A stretch of 64,000 nucleotides of DNA from Gemmatimonas sp. (lineage in GTDB: Bacteria; Gemmatimonadota; Gemmatimonadetes; Gemmatimonadales; Gemmatimonadaceae). Shown here piece after piece: positions 1 through 8,363 of the stretch (position 1 is its first letter; the number at the start of each line of letters is the position of its first letter). The notes below the pieces were generated by a model. That model did no database searches. It saw only the letters and a program-made list of their open reading frames with translations, and was not told the DNA's origin. Position numbers and translations under genes: made by a program. The stretch lies in the NCBI RefSeq assembly GCF_031426495.1, contig NZ_JANPLK010000068.1, positions 45,395 through 109,394 of the forward strand, in the 5' to 3' direction.

Positions 1-1
1 C

Positions 2-430
2 GAAACCTTTCGCAAGTCGCGGCAGCAAGCGGCGGTCGTGCTCGATGAGCATGGCGGCGTGGCCGGTGTCGTTGCCCTCGACGACATTCTGGAAGCCCTT
101 GTCGGAGAACTTCCCCAGCATGGCTCGACGGCGGATCTCGAAATCGTGCGGCAGGCGGATGGGTGTTGGTTGGTCGACGGCGGAACGGCGATCGACGATC
201 TCGAGTCGGTCATCGACCTCGAACTGAGCGAGGATGCCGATCGCCGCGATGCCACAACCGTGGCCGGTTTCGTGATGTCCGCCTACGGCTTCCTACCAAA
301 GTTGGGCAACCACGTCGACCGCGGCGGCGCTCGATTTACGGTGATGCGTATGCAGTCTCGACGCATCGCGCAAATTCGCGTACACTTGCTGTCCGGGCAC
401 GCGCCCGTCGACGAGTCACCACCTCAATAG
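2..430 (+). CDS. CorC/HlyC-type membrane transporter, C-terminal part (5' end outside window)
   Basis: The frame is open from base 2 to a TAG at 428-430, so the 5' end lies outside the window. The visible 142 residues start in the second CBS domain (DEHGGVAGVVALDDILEALVGE, typical of the family). A CorC_HlyC transporter-associated domain follows, with TTVAGFVMSAYGFLP and a basic C-terminal strand. Full-length members carry an N-terminal DUF21 membrane domain and are linked to Mg/Co efflux or hemolysin-like functions; that part is not visible here. The regulatory CBS pair normally senses adenosine nucleotides. The family call is secure but the transported ion is not. Confidence 0.85.
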   Translation, partial: ETFRKSRQQAAVVLDEHGGVAGVVALDDILEALVGELPQHGSTADLEIVRQADGCWLVDGGTAIDDLESVIDLELSEDADRRDATTVAGFVMSAYGFLPKLGNHVDRGGARFTVMRMQSRRIAQIRVHLLSGHAPVDESPPQ

Positions 431-443
431 CGAGCACGACCAG

Positions 444-884
444 ATGAGCCCATCACGAATGGCAGCGACGGCCACCGCGCTCCTGCTGACGCTCACCGCG
501 ACGACCGCCAACGGGGCGGTGCGACATGTCGCGTGGGCCGGCATGGTGTTGGGTACCAATGGGTCCAAGATCCGCGGCGAAGTTGAGATGCTCGCAGGCA
601 AGGATGCGGGGACTTCCGTCGTGGAGGTCAGTTATGCGCGCGACGCGGCGGGGGCCGTTCGCCCGTGGCATGTCCATGTGGGCAGCTGCGCGAGAGGCGG
701 CCCGGTGCTCGGCGCCGCGTCGGCGTATCCGCTGCTGCGCGTGGATGGCACCGGCGCCGCCGAGGGCAAGGCGACGTTACGCCTGATGCTCCCGGACAGC
801 GGCAGCTTCTACCTGAATGTCCATGAGTCGGCATCCGCCATGTCCAAGATCGTGGCCTGCGGGGATCTCCTGCTCGAGGAGTAG
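444..884 (+). CDS. Secreted hypothetical protein, superoxide-dismutase-like motifs
   Basis: This 146-residue protein has a signal peptide (basic start, then an Ala/Leu/Thr-rich stretch ending near TANGA). The mature part has an HVHVGSC motif around residues 77-83 and a VHESASAMSKIVACGDL-type C-terminus. His-x-His-x-G-x-C followed by a late VACGDL resembles the Cu/Zn superoxide dismutase or CHRD beta-barrel fold, but the full metal-ligand set cannot be recognised. It begins 13 bases after the transporter gene and may be cotranscribed with it. A secreted beta-barrel is the safe reading; enzymatic activity is unproven. Confidence 0.6.
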   Translation: MSPSRMAATATALLLTLTATTANGAVRHVAWAGMVLGTNGSKIRGEVEMLAGKDAGTSVVEVSYARDAAGAVRPWHVHVGSCARGGPVLGAASAYPLLRVDGTGAAEGKATLRLMLPDSGSFYLNVHESASAMSKIVACGDLLLEE

Positions 885-916
885 GGGGCGCTGTCCGAGG
901 TCGCTAGACTGCAGGG

Positions 917-2119
917 ATGACGACACCGACCGAAACCGCCCCCGACCGCTACGCCTTCTGGCAGAACGCTCCGCTCTCGATCGCGGGCTCGCGGGTGCTG
1001 GTGGCCACCAAGCCCGGGGTGTTTGCGCACGGCACGGTCGACGCGGCGTCGATGATGCTGGCGGAACAGATGGCGTCGATGGGACGCAGCACGTCGGTGC
1101 ACCTGAACTGCGGCAACGGCATGGTCCCGGCCGCGGCGGCGGTGGCGGGCGGGGCGTCGGTGCTCTGGTGCTCGGATCGTTCGCTGCCGTCGGTGCAGGC
1201 CACCGAGCGCACCATGGCCGCCAACGGCATCGCCGGCTCGCATGTGGTGCATGCGCATGGCACACACGCGTTTCCGCTGGCGCTGGCGGCCGATGTGGTC
1301 ACCATTCGCGTGTCCACCGACAAGCTGGCGCTGCAGCAGCTGATCTGGGAGGCGTTTCATGCGCTCCGGATCGGCGGCAAGTGCTATATCGCCGGCGCCA
1401 ACGACGAGGGCGTGAAGCCGGCGGTGCGCCTGTTGGAGTCGATCTTCGGCATGGCCCGACTCGAGGCCCAGCACAGCGGACATCGCCTGGCGGTGGCCAC
1501 GAAGGCGCAGATCGCCCCCGCCTCGCTCACGGAGGGCACGTCGCCGTATCTCGACCCCGAGCATTTTCGGGAGGTCGCGGTGACGCTCAAGGGAGTGGTA
1601 CACTCGCTGTACTCTCGTCCTGGCGTGTTCTCCTGGGAGCACCTCGATGAGGCCACGCAGCTTCTCGGCGACCTCATGGACATTCGGGCCGGCGAGTCGG
1701 CGCTCGATCTGGGCTGCGGTGCGGGTGCGTTGGGACTCACGGCCGCTTCGCTGTCGGGGACCGGCCGGGTGCTGATGGTGGATGCCGACGCCGAGGCGGT
1801 GCGTTGCGCGACGCGTGGAATCGCGAAGGCCGAGCTCGCCAACGCCGAGGTGCGCGCGAGTGATGTCGGTGGCGGGCTGGGTGAGGAGTTGTTCGATGTG
1901 GTGGTCTCCAATCCGCCGTTTCATCAGGGGAAGGCCACCGATCTCATGGTGCCGCGGCAGTTCATCGCCGACGCCTACAAGCACCTGAAGGTCGGCGGGC
2001 GAATGATGCTCGTGGCCAACCGCACCCTCCCGTACGAGCAGGCGATCGCCGACCGGTTCGGTGAGGTGCGCACGATTCACGACGGTCGACGGTTCAAGGT
2101 GTTGGGCGCCACCCGGTAG
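917..2119 (+). CDS. rsmC: RsmC-like SAM-dependent methyltransferase (rRNA guanine-N2 type)
   Basis: This 400-residue protein has two Rossmann-like halves, as in RsmC and RlmG. The second half carries the SAM site ALDLGCGAGALGL (about residue 260) and VVSNPPFHQG (about residue 330); NPPF is the target-base motif of N2-guanine and N6-adenine methyltransferases. RsmC methylates G1207 of 16S rRNA in E. coli; whether this protein targets 16S or 23S rRNA cannot be told from sequence. The start is ATG at 917. It converges with the pseudouridine synthase gene downstream, so two rRNA-modification genes lie tail to tail. Confidence 0.8.
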   Translation: MTTPTETAPDRYAFWQNAPLSIAGSRVLVATKPGVFAHGTVDAASMMLAEQMASMGRSTSVHLNCGNGMVPAAAAVAGGASVLWCSDRSLPSVQATERTMAANGIAGSHVVHAHGTHAFPLALAADVVTIRVSTDKLALQQLIWEAFHALRIGGKCYIAGANDEGVKPAVRLLESIFGMARLEAQHSGHRLAVATKAQIAPASLTEGTSPYLDPEHFREVAVTLKGVVHSLYSRPGVFSWEHLDEATQLLGDLMDIRAGESALDLGCGAGALGLTAASLSGTGRVLMVDADAEAVRCATRGIAKAELANAEVRASDVGGGLGEELFDVVVSNPPFHQGKATDLMVPRQFIADAYKHLKVGGRMMLVANRTLPYEQAIADRFGEVRTIHDGRRFKVLGATR

Positions 2120-2179
2120 GTGTGCGACCGCAGCCGCGAGGGCAGCTGCGCGGGGCAAGCCGGCAGGTACGCCCGTTCC

Positions 2180-2935
2180 CTAAGCAGTCGCCGGGGCCTT
2201 AGCCTCCGCCTTCGCGCCGGCTTTCGCGGCGAGTGCCGCCTCGCGCAGGGTGTGAATCTCGGTGGCGCCGAGCAGGCGCCAGCGTCCCACCGCCACGTCG
2301 CCCAAGGAAAGGGGACCGATCGCCACACGCTGCAGCGTGTGCACGTGATTACCGATGGCCGCCATCATGCGCCGCACCTGGTGGTAGCGTCCTTCGCTGA
2401 TCGTGATGTCGGCCGTGCGCTCGCCGGTGGCGGTGAACGCCGCGGGAAGCAACGGCGAGGTCTCACTCTTGAGCATCAGGGTTCCGCTGGCCAACACGGC
2501 GCTCTCATCGCCGCGTAGCGCCTCGGCCAGTGTCATGGCATACCGCCTCGGCACATGCGACTTCGGTGACGCCAGCAAATGATTGAGCGCGCCATCATCG
2601 GTGACCAACAGTAGTCCCGAGGTATCCGCATCGAGCCGGCCGATCGACGCCATGACCGGCGTCCGTTTCGGAAAGTTCGCGGGCAGCAGCTCGTAGATCA
2701 TGGGCGGACGGTCGTTCAGCGAGCAGACGTACCCCACGGGCTTGTTCAGCAGAATGACCGACCCCGGCGGCGCATCAAGCGGTGCGCCATCCACGAACAC
2801 GTCGTGATGGACGTAGGCATCGGTGTCGCGCAGCACGGCGCCTGCCGCGGTTGTCACACGCCGCTGCCGCACGATGCGCTCGGCCTCCTTTCGGGTGCCG
2901 TGGCCTAAAGCCACGAGGTAGCGGGACAGCGTCAT
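2180..2935 (-). CDS. RsuA/RluB/E/F-family pseudouridine synthase
   Basis: This protein converts uridine to pseudouridine in rRNA. The chosen ATG at 2935 gives 251 residues and places an S4 RNA-binding domain (MTLSRYLVALGHGTRKEAE) exactly at the N-terminus, as in the family; the frame stays open upstream, with another ATG at 2962. The catalytic motif GRLDADTSGLLLVTDDG (about residue 105) contains the active-site Asp. EGRYHQVRRMMAAIG is the second family motif. The C-terminus is an Ala/Lys-rich tail (KAGAKAEAKAPATA). The exact rRNA target is unknown. It diverges from the acyl-CoA dehydrogenase gene at 3055. Confidence 0.88.
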   Translation of the reverse strand: MTLSRYLVALGHGTRKEAERIVRQRRVTTAAGAVLRDTDAYVHHDVFVDGAPLDAPPGSVILLNKPVGYVCSLNDRPPMIYELLPANFPKRTPVMASIGRLDADTSGLLLVTDDGALNHLLASPKSHVPRRYAMTLAEALRGDESAVLASGTLMLKSETSPLLPAAFTATGERTADITISEGRYHQVRRMMAAIGNHVHTLQRVAIGPLSLGDVAVGRWRLLGATEIHTLREAALAAKAGAKAEAKAPATA

Positions 2936-3054
2936 TGCGTGGGGCTCGAGGGCGTGCCCCATGGGGGCGTGCAGCGAAGAGGGCGTACCGGGGAGTATAA
3001 TGCACCGCGGTCTCCTCCTTCCCGGCCTCAGCATGATCACGTCATGAGCACGTC

Positions 3055-4251
3055 ATGAGCACTCCGTCCACTCGCCCGCGTCCGCCGATCAACGGCGACT
3101 TCTACGATTGGTTCTCGACGCTCCCCGACGAGGTGAACGCGGCGCGGTTGAAGCTGCGTGAGTTCATGAGCGGCGAATGGGAGCCACAGGCGAACGGCTA
3201 CTGGGAACGCGCTGAATTCCCCCGCGAGTATCTCGTGGGCAAGATGAAGGAGCTCAATCTGTTGCAGGGCGCGTACACGCCGGAGCGCGCTGGCACGGCG
3301 ACGGTCATGGACGGACTGCTCTCGATGGAGTTTGCACGGGTCGATCCGTCGCTGGCGACCTTCTTCGGTGTGCATGCGGGCCTCTGCATGGGGTCGATCG
3401 CGCTCTGCGGCTCTGAGGAGCAGCAGGCGGAATGGCTGCCGGCGTTGCGTCGATGGGACCTGATCGGCGCGTTCGGTCTCACCGAGCCCGACGTCGGGTC
3501 AGGAGTGGCGCGCGGGCTGACCACCACCTGCCGCCGTGAGGGGGACAGGTGGGTGTTGAACGGCCAGAAAAAGTGGATCGGCAATTCCACGTGGGGCGAC
3601 ATCGTGATCATCTGGGCGCGCGACGAGGCCGATCAGTCGGTGAAGGGCTTCATCGTGCGCACGTCGCTGGCCGGCTACTCCGCGGAGACGATGCAGGGCA
3701 AGATCGCCCAGCGTACGGTGCTGAACGGTTTGATCACGCTTACCGACGTGCGGGTGGCGGAGCAGGATCGTTTGCAACGGGCCAACAGCTTCGCCGACAC
3801 CCAACGAGTACTCGTCACCGCCCGGTGCGGTACAGCGTGGCAGGGCGTGGGCTGCGCGATGGGGGCCTACGAACACTCGCTGCGATACGCGCAGGAACGC
3901 ACGCAGTTCGGCAAGCCGATCGGCAGCTTTCAGTTGATTCAGATGATGATGGTGAAGATGCTCGGCAACCTGACGGCGATGATCGGCCTCGCGCTGCGGG
4001 CGTCCGAGCTGCAGGACCGGCTGGGGCCCAAGGACGAGATGTCAGCGTTGGCCAAGCAGTTCTGTGCCGCCAAGTGCCGCGAGGTCGTGCAGCTGGCCCG
4101 GGAGTCGATGGGGGGCAACGGCATCCTCCTCGAGTTTCATGTGGCGCGTCTTTTTGCTGACGCCGAGGCGATCTACTCCTACGAGGGGTCGAACGAGATC
4201 AACGCGATGATCGTAGGACGGGCCGTAACCGGCTATTCGGCCTTTGTGTAA
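3055..4251 (+). CDS. Acyl-CoA dehydrogenase (glutaryl-CoA dehydrogenase/ACX4-like)
   Basis: This 398-residue flavoenzyme oxidises an acyl-CoA to the 2-enoyl-CoA. The FAD-binding motif GAFGLTEPDVGSG (about residue 142), the acyl-CoA dehydrogenase motif RTQFGKPIGSFQLIQ (about 281) and the C-terminal YSYEGSNEINAMIVGRA are all present; Glu377 in YEGSNE is the predicted catalytic base. It most resembles the glutaryl-CoA dehydrogenase branch, but the segment RVDPSLATFFGVHAG lacks the Arg that binds the glutaryl carboxylate in true GCDH (RVDSGYRS). A short-chain or branched substrate, as in ACX4, is therefore more likely. The start ATG follows a tandem CACGTCATGAG repeat. Confidence 0.85.
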   Translation: MSTPSTRPRPPINGDFYDWFSTLPDEVNAARLKLREFMSGEWEPQANGYWERAEFPREYLVGKMKELNLLQGAYTPERAGTATVMDGLLSMEFARVDPSLATFFGVHAGLCMGSIALCGSEEQQAEWLPALRRWDLIGAFGLTEPDVGSGVARGLTTTCRREGDRWVLNGQKKWIGNSTWGDIVIIWARDEADQSVKGFIVRTSLAGYSAETMQGKIAQRTVLNGLITLTDVRVAEQDRLQRANSFADTQRVLVTARCGTAWQGVGCAMGAYEHSLRYAQERTQFGKPIGSFQLIQMMMVKMLGNLTAMIGLALRASELQDRLGPKDEMSALAKQFCAAKCREVVQLARESMGGNGILLEFHVARLFADAEAIYSYEGSNEINAMIVGRAVTGYSAFV

Positions 4252-4372
4252 GCGCTCCCCCGTCGAGGCGGACCGTTCTGCATCGTTTCGACGTACGGGT
4301 CGTCTACTGTAGTGACGGAGTGGTCGGCCCGATGCAGGCCTGGCGCACCGCTTTCGATTTTTGGGTCGTTCC

Positions 4373-6082
4373 ATGCCTGAGTCTTTCCATGTGCTGCATG
4401 ATCCCGCGCGACTTCGTCTGCTGCGGGACGCCAGCCGTCCGCGTTCGTTCCCGGAATCGGCGTACGACAGTCTGACCCGTGTCGCCGCACAAGCGCTCGA
4501 CGTGCCCGTCGTCCTGGTGTCGCTGGTGGACGACCGAGGACAGTTCTTCCAAGGCGCAACGGGTTTGCTGGGTGAGATCGCCGTGTGCCGCGCCACGCCG
4601 CTGTCGCACTCGTTCTGCAAGCACGTGGTGATGACGGGAGCCGTGCTGTCGATCGAAGACGCCCGTGCGCATCCGCTCGTGTGCACTAATCCCATCATCG
4701 ATGAGATGGGTGTGGTCGGGTATCTCGGATTCCCGCTTACGACATCCGACGGCCACACGCTTGGGTCGCTCTGTGCGATCACGATGTCCCCACGCGTGTG
4801 GACGCCGCAGGACGAGGCCACGCTGCGCGATCTGGCGCAGATGGTCATCAGCGACCTCGAGCTGCGCGCCGAGCTGTCTTATCGTGAGGACGCGGCGAAG
4901 GCCACCGATCCGTCGGTGCTGGCCGAAGGCCTGCCCGCGCGCGGTGTCGACATTCTGGACCACATGCTTGAAGGTGCCGTGGCGCTTGATCGCCAATGGC
5001 GCATCACGCTGGCAAATCTCGCGGCGGCTCGACTCACGCGGCTGTCGCGATCGGTGGCGGTTGGGCAAGATGTCTGGACGCTGCTCCCCATGCTGATCGG
5101 CACGCCGATCGAACAGCTGCTGCGCGAGGCCGCGGCGTCGCGTCGTCCACTCGAGACGGAGGCGTACCTGCCTGAGCAGGCCCGCTGGTTCGAAATCCGC
5201 GCGGTGCCCGCGCGACATGGGCTCGCGGTGTACTTCGCCGACACCACCGAACGACGTCGGGCGATCGAATCGCTCGCCCTGCGCGAGGATCAGTTGCGTC
5301 AGGCGCAGAAGATGGAGGCAATCGGCACACTCGCCGGTGGCGTCGCGCACGACTTCAACAACTTGCTCACCGTGATGCGCGCGAACTGCGAGCTGCTCAT
5401 GGATGATCTGACGCCGACGTCGCCGACGTACGACGAACTGTCTGACATTCGCACGGCCGTCGCGCGCGCGGCGTCGCTCACGCAACAGCTCCTGGCGTTC
5501 GGTCGGAAACAGGCGATCCGGCCACGACACGTCGACATCGTTACGACGGTGGAATCGCTTACCCCAATGCTGCGACGGCTGATTCCGGCCAATATCGCGA
5601 TCGACACGCGCTACGAGCCCGCGCTTCCCACGGTATTCATCGATCCGGGGCAAGTGGAGCAGGTGGCGATCAATCTGATCGTCAATGCGCGAGATGCGAT
5701 GGTCGACGGTGGCACCATCGGCGTGGAGTGCGCCGTTCTGGAACTGAGCGAACCGTTGGCGACCGCCAGCGTCACCGTGCCCGAGGGACGGTGGGTGCAG
5801 CTGACGGTTCGTGATAGCGGCACCGGCATTCCCCCCGAGCAGATTCCGCGCATCTTCGACCCGTTCTTCACGACCAAGGATGTGGGGAAGGGGACCGGCC
5901 TCGGATTGTCCACCGTGTTCGGCATCGTGCACAAGGCGGGTGGCATGATCACCGTGGACTCACGTGTCGGCGCTGGTACACGCGTGCGCGTATTCTTCCC
6001 GGCGTCGACAGAGGAGCCGGTCGCCGCGATGTCGCCTGCTCCCACGACAGCCGCGACGAGCGGGACGCTACTGCTGGTCTAG
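4373..6082 (+). CDS. GAF-domain sensor histidine kinase, apparently shortened at a receiver domain
   Basis: From ATG 4373 (a TTG at 4361 is possible) the product has 569 residues. It contains a GAF domain (residues about 25-165), a PAS-like segment (about 190-295), a coiled linker, HisKA with the H-box GGVAHDFNNLLTVM, and HATPase_c (N-box NLIVNARDAM, G1 DSGTGIPPEQ, G2 GKGTGLGLSTV). No membrane segment is seen, so it is cytoplasmic. The last residues, after a Pro/Ala/Thr linker, read SGTLLLV and stop. This is how a fused receiver domain normally begins, so the protein looks like a hybrid kinase cut at the start of its REC domain. Its stop shares the bases CTAG with the convergent SIMPL gene. 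Confidence 0.88.
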   Translation: MPESFHVLHDPARLRLLRDASRPRSFPESAYDSLTRVAAQALDVPVVLVSLVDDRGQFFQGATGLLGEIAVCRATPLSHSFCKHVVMTGAVLSIEDARAHPLVCTNPIIDEMGVVGYLGFPLTTSDGHTLGSLCAITMSPRVWTPQDEATLRDLAQMVISDLELRAELSYREDAAKATDPSVLAEGLPARGVDILDHMLEGAVALDRQWRITLANLAAARLTRLSRSVAVGQDVWTLLPMLIGTPIEQLLREAAASRRPLETEAYLPEQARWFEIRAVPARHGLAVYFADTTERRRAIESLALREDQLRQAQKMEAIGTLAGGVAHDFNNLLTVMRANCELLMDDLTPTSPTYDELSDIRTAVARAASLTQQLLAFGRKQAIRPRHVDIVTTVESLTPMLRRLIPANIAIDTRYEPALPTVFIDPGQVEQVAINLIVNARDAMVDGGTIGVECAVLELSEPLATASVTVPEGRWVQLTVRDSGTGIPPEQIPRIFDPFFTTKDVGKGTGLGLSTVFGIVHKAGGMITVDSRVGAGTRVRVFFPASTEEPVAAMSPAPTTAATSGTLLLV

Positions 6083-6825
6083 TTCGCGAGCCCGTACACG
6101 ACGGTGGTCACCACGCGGACGCGCTTGGTGACCTGACTCTCCTCGGAGATTCCCATCGCCTGATCGCGCGGGAGAATTTCGAACACACCCTGATTGGCGC
6201 TGCGGATTCCCGACAGCGTGCTCTTCGAGTCGCGGGCGAACTGCTGCGCCGATTCGCGCGCCCGCGACGTGGCCTCGGCGATCATCGGGTTCTTGAGATC
6301 GTTCAGCTTCGTGAAGACGAACGTCGGTCCCCCGCCGCCGTACTCCTGTCCAGACGACAGCACCACGCCGTTGCGCACCAGATCCGGCACGCGCTGACTG
6401 GCGGTTTGCACCAGGTCGACACGTGTCGAGCGCACGACCAGCGTCTGTCGGATGATGTAGCGCCCGGTGTTCTGATAGCCGCCGACGGTCCGCGCGTCTT
6501 GCACGGAGAATTCCTGCAAACTCACTTCCGTCCCGGCAGAATCGAGGCCCTGTGCCGCCAGGAACGCGCGCACCTGCTGCACATTGCGTTCGAGCGCCGT
6601 GTTGGCGCGCACCAGATCATCGTCGGTCACCACGAGTCGCAGCGGCCAGATGGCGAGATCGGCTTTCGCCTCACGCTCGGCGACGCCTTTGACTGACACC
6701 GTGCGATCTGACGTGCGCATCCGTGCGAAGCCGGTGCCGGCGAGAAAGCCACCGGCGGCCACACCAGCGGCCAGCACCACAGCGGCGAGGATTCGGCCCG
6801 ACGACGAAGAGGAGGGCGTGTGCAT
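6079..6825 (-). CDS. SIMPL-domain (DUF541) periplasmic protein
   Basis: This 248-residue protein has one N-terminal membrane anchor or signal (ILAAVVLAAGVAAGGFLAGTGFA). A SIMPL domain follows, starting RTVSVKGVAEREAKADLAIW, with the typical conserved R-Y-I-I-R-Q-T core strand and a C-terminal KRVRVVTTVVYGL. The family forms channel-like oligomers or supports oxidative-stress tolerance in some bacteria, but its biochemical role is unsettled. The gene converges with the kinase gene and overlaps it by four bases. Upstream on the same strand lies the LytS-type kinase gene, which ends 26 bases before the likely start, so the two may share a transcript. Confidence 0.85.
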   Translation of the reverse strand: MHTPSSSSSGRILAAVVLAAGVAAGGFLAGTGFARMRTSDRTVSVKGVAEREAKADLAIWPLRLVVTDDDLVRANTALERNVQQVRAFLAAQGLDSAGTEVSLQEFSVQDARTVGGYQNTGRYIIRQTLVVRSTRVDLVQTASQRVPDLVRNGVVLSSGQEYGGGGPTFVFTKLNDLKNPMIAEATSRARESAQQFARDSKSTLSGIRSANQGVFEILPRDQAMGISEESQVTKRVRVVTTVVYGLAN

Positions 6826-6851
6826 AGAAGTGTGAGTGTGGGAAGCGGAGG

Positions 6852-7943
6852 TCAGCGATCGTCAACGGGAAGGCGAATCTCGACACGGCAACCGCCGGAT
6901 GCCTGATTGCTCATCCGAAAGGCGTACCGGTCGCCGTACAACATGGTCAGGCGCATGCGCGTGTTGGTTAGGCCAATACCGAGGCCGTCGACCGACGGCG
7001 CGGCGGCGAGAAAGCGTCCGCTGGTGGTCAGCAACCCGTCGAGGCCCCGACCATTGTCCTCCACGATGATCTCGAGCACGCCGCCGTTGCGCTTCACGTG
7101 CACCTCGATGCTCTGATCCGGATGGCCAGGTGCCAATCCGTGCTTCAGGGCGTTCTCGACCAGCGGCTGCAGGAGAAAGCTGGGGAGCATGTCATCCACT
7201 GCCGACGGATCAACGGTGATGTCGGCGTCGAGCCCCTGTCCGTAGCGGACGCGGGCGATCTGCAGGTAGAGCTCGACCAGTTCGATCTCCTGCCACACCG
7301 GAATCAGCGACGAGCCCGCACTGCGCAGGGAGAGGCGGAGCAGGTCGGCCACCCGCGTCAGGGTGCGCTGGGCTTCGCGCACGTCCATCTCCATCAGCTC
7401 GGCCACGGAATTCAGGGCGTTGAAGAGGAAGTGCGGGTTGAGCTGCATGCGTAGCGCTTCGAGCTGTGTGCTCGCGAGCTTCTGCTCCAGTGCGGTGGCG
7501 GCACGGTCGCGCTCGCGATAGCGCCGCACGAACTCCACCATGTACGCGGCACCGACAACCGCCCAGTACAGCACCACCTGAAAATCCAGGTGATTGACGA
7601 GCACCACGCGCACCGCGAACGCGTAACTCGTGACCTGACCAATGGCGCCGAAGATGTGGTCGAGCCAGGCAATCGCAAACACGTTGACTGTACAGATCAC
7701 CGCGCTGACCGCGACGTGCATCGAGATCCAGGGCAGAATCCGGGCGGTGTCCAGCTTGACCCGTTCGACGAGCGTCAGGACGACCTGCGACCAGAGACCC
7801 CACATCATCCACGAGGCCCCCTGCCAGAACAGCGCTGTCGTCAGGCTGTAATGGGTGCCGGAAGCATCGCCGACGAGGATGAGCTGTAAAGCAGCGAGGA
7901 CAGCCGGAATGACCCAGACGACGGCGAAGAGCAGGCGCGTCAT
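6852..7943 (-). CDS. LytS/YehU-type sensor histidine kinase (His_kinase family)
   Basis: The frame is open further upstream, but that extension has no recognisable sequence; ATG 7943 gives 363 residues starting MTRLLFAVVWV (GTG 7997 is an alternative). Four or more membrane helices fill residues 1-165. The LytS-type H-box QLNPHFLFNALNSVAELM and an HATPase domain (N-box PLVENALKHGLAPG, then EDNGRGLDG and GIGLTNTRMRLTMLYG) follow. The gene is divergent from the LytTR regulator gene at 8364. By family precedent the kinase phosphorylates that partner in response to a membrane or envelope signal. Confidence 0.9.
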   Translation of the reverse strand: MTRLLFAVVWVIPAVLAALQLILVGDASGTHYSLTTALFWQGASWMMWGLWSQVVLTLVERVKLDTARILPWISMHVAVSAVICTVNVFAIAWLDHIFGAIGQVTSYAFAVRVVLVNHLDFQVVLYWAVVGAAYMVEFVRRYRERDRAATALEQKLASTQLEALRMQLNPHFLFNALNSVAELMEMDVREAQRTLTRVADLLRLSLRSAGSSLIPVWQEIELVELYLQIARVRYGQGLDADITVDPSAVDDMLPSFLLQPLVENALKHGLAPGHPDQSIEVHVKRNGGVLEIIVEDNGRGLDGLLTTSGRFLAAAPSVDGLGIGLTNTRMRLTMLYGDRYAFRMSNQASGGCRVEIRLPVDDR

Positions 7944-8363
7944 GCGCCGCAAGCGCGCGCCTTCATCGGCGATCGTGACGGGCTGAGTCGAAGTCACCAG
8001 GACGGAGCGGAGATGGATGCGATGCGTGCTATGCGATCTACTGGAACTTCGCACACTGGGGAACGTAGTACACGCGATACGGGCAGAAGGTGCAGCTTTT
8101 CGGCTGCACTTTCGTTTCGCGGTACTTGGTGCAACCATACCGTGCATTCCAGAAACGGTATTACTCACCAAACCCGTCCCTCCGGAATGATGACGAGAAG
8201 CTGCGCGCTGCGATAGCGATGCTGGAACCCAACCGTTGGTCTCCCGATCCGGCGACCCTGCTGGACTGAAGACCGCTAGGTCATTGTCGATCGACGTCAC
8301 GCGCGCTGCACCTCCCGGCGCGCTGTTCACTGGCCGTCGGCAAGTCGAGAGGAGGCGGAGACG
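7944..8363. other. 420-base divergent intergenic region between kinase and regulator genes
   Basis: This region separates the LytS-type and LytTR-type genes and should hold both promoters. It contains a perfect 7-bp stem with a TTTTCG loop (8090-8109). It also contains a short minus-strand reading frame, from 8160 down to a TAG at 8038-8040, whose translation is unusually rich in Cys, Tyr and Phe. No larger gene is supported. The plus-strand end carries GAGAGGAGGCGGAG at 8347-8360, the ribosome-binding site for the regulator gene. Confidence 0.5.

Noticed and set aside
3030..3060. Tandem CACGTCATGAG as a mobile-element target duplication
   Set aside because: The copies are directly adjacent and no element lies between them; it is a simple short tandem repeat at the start codon.
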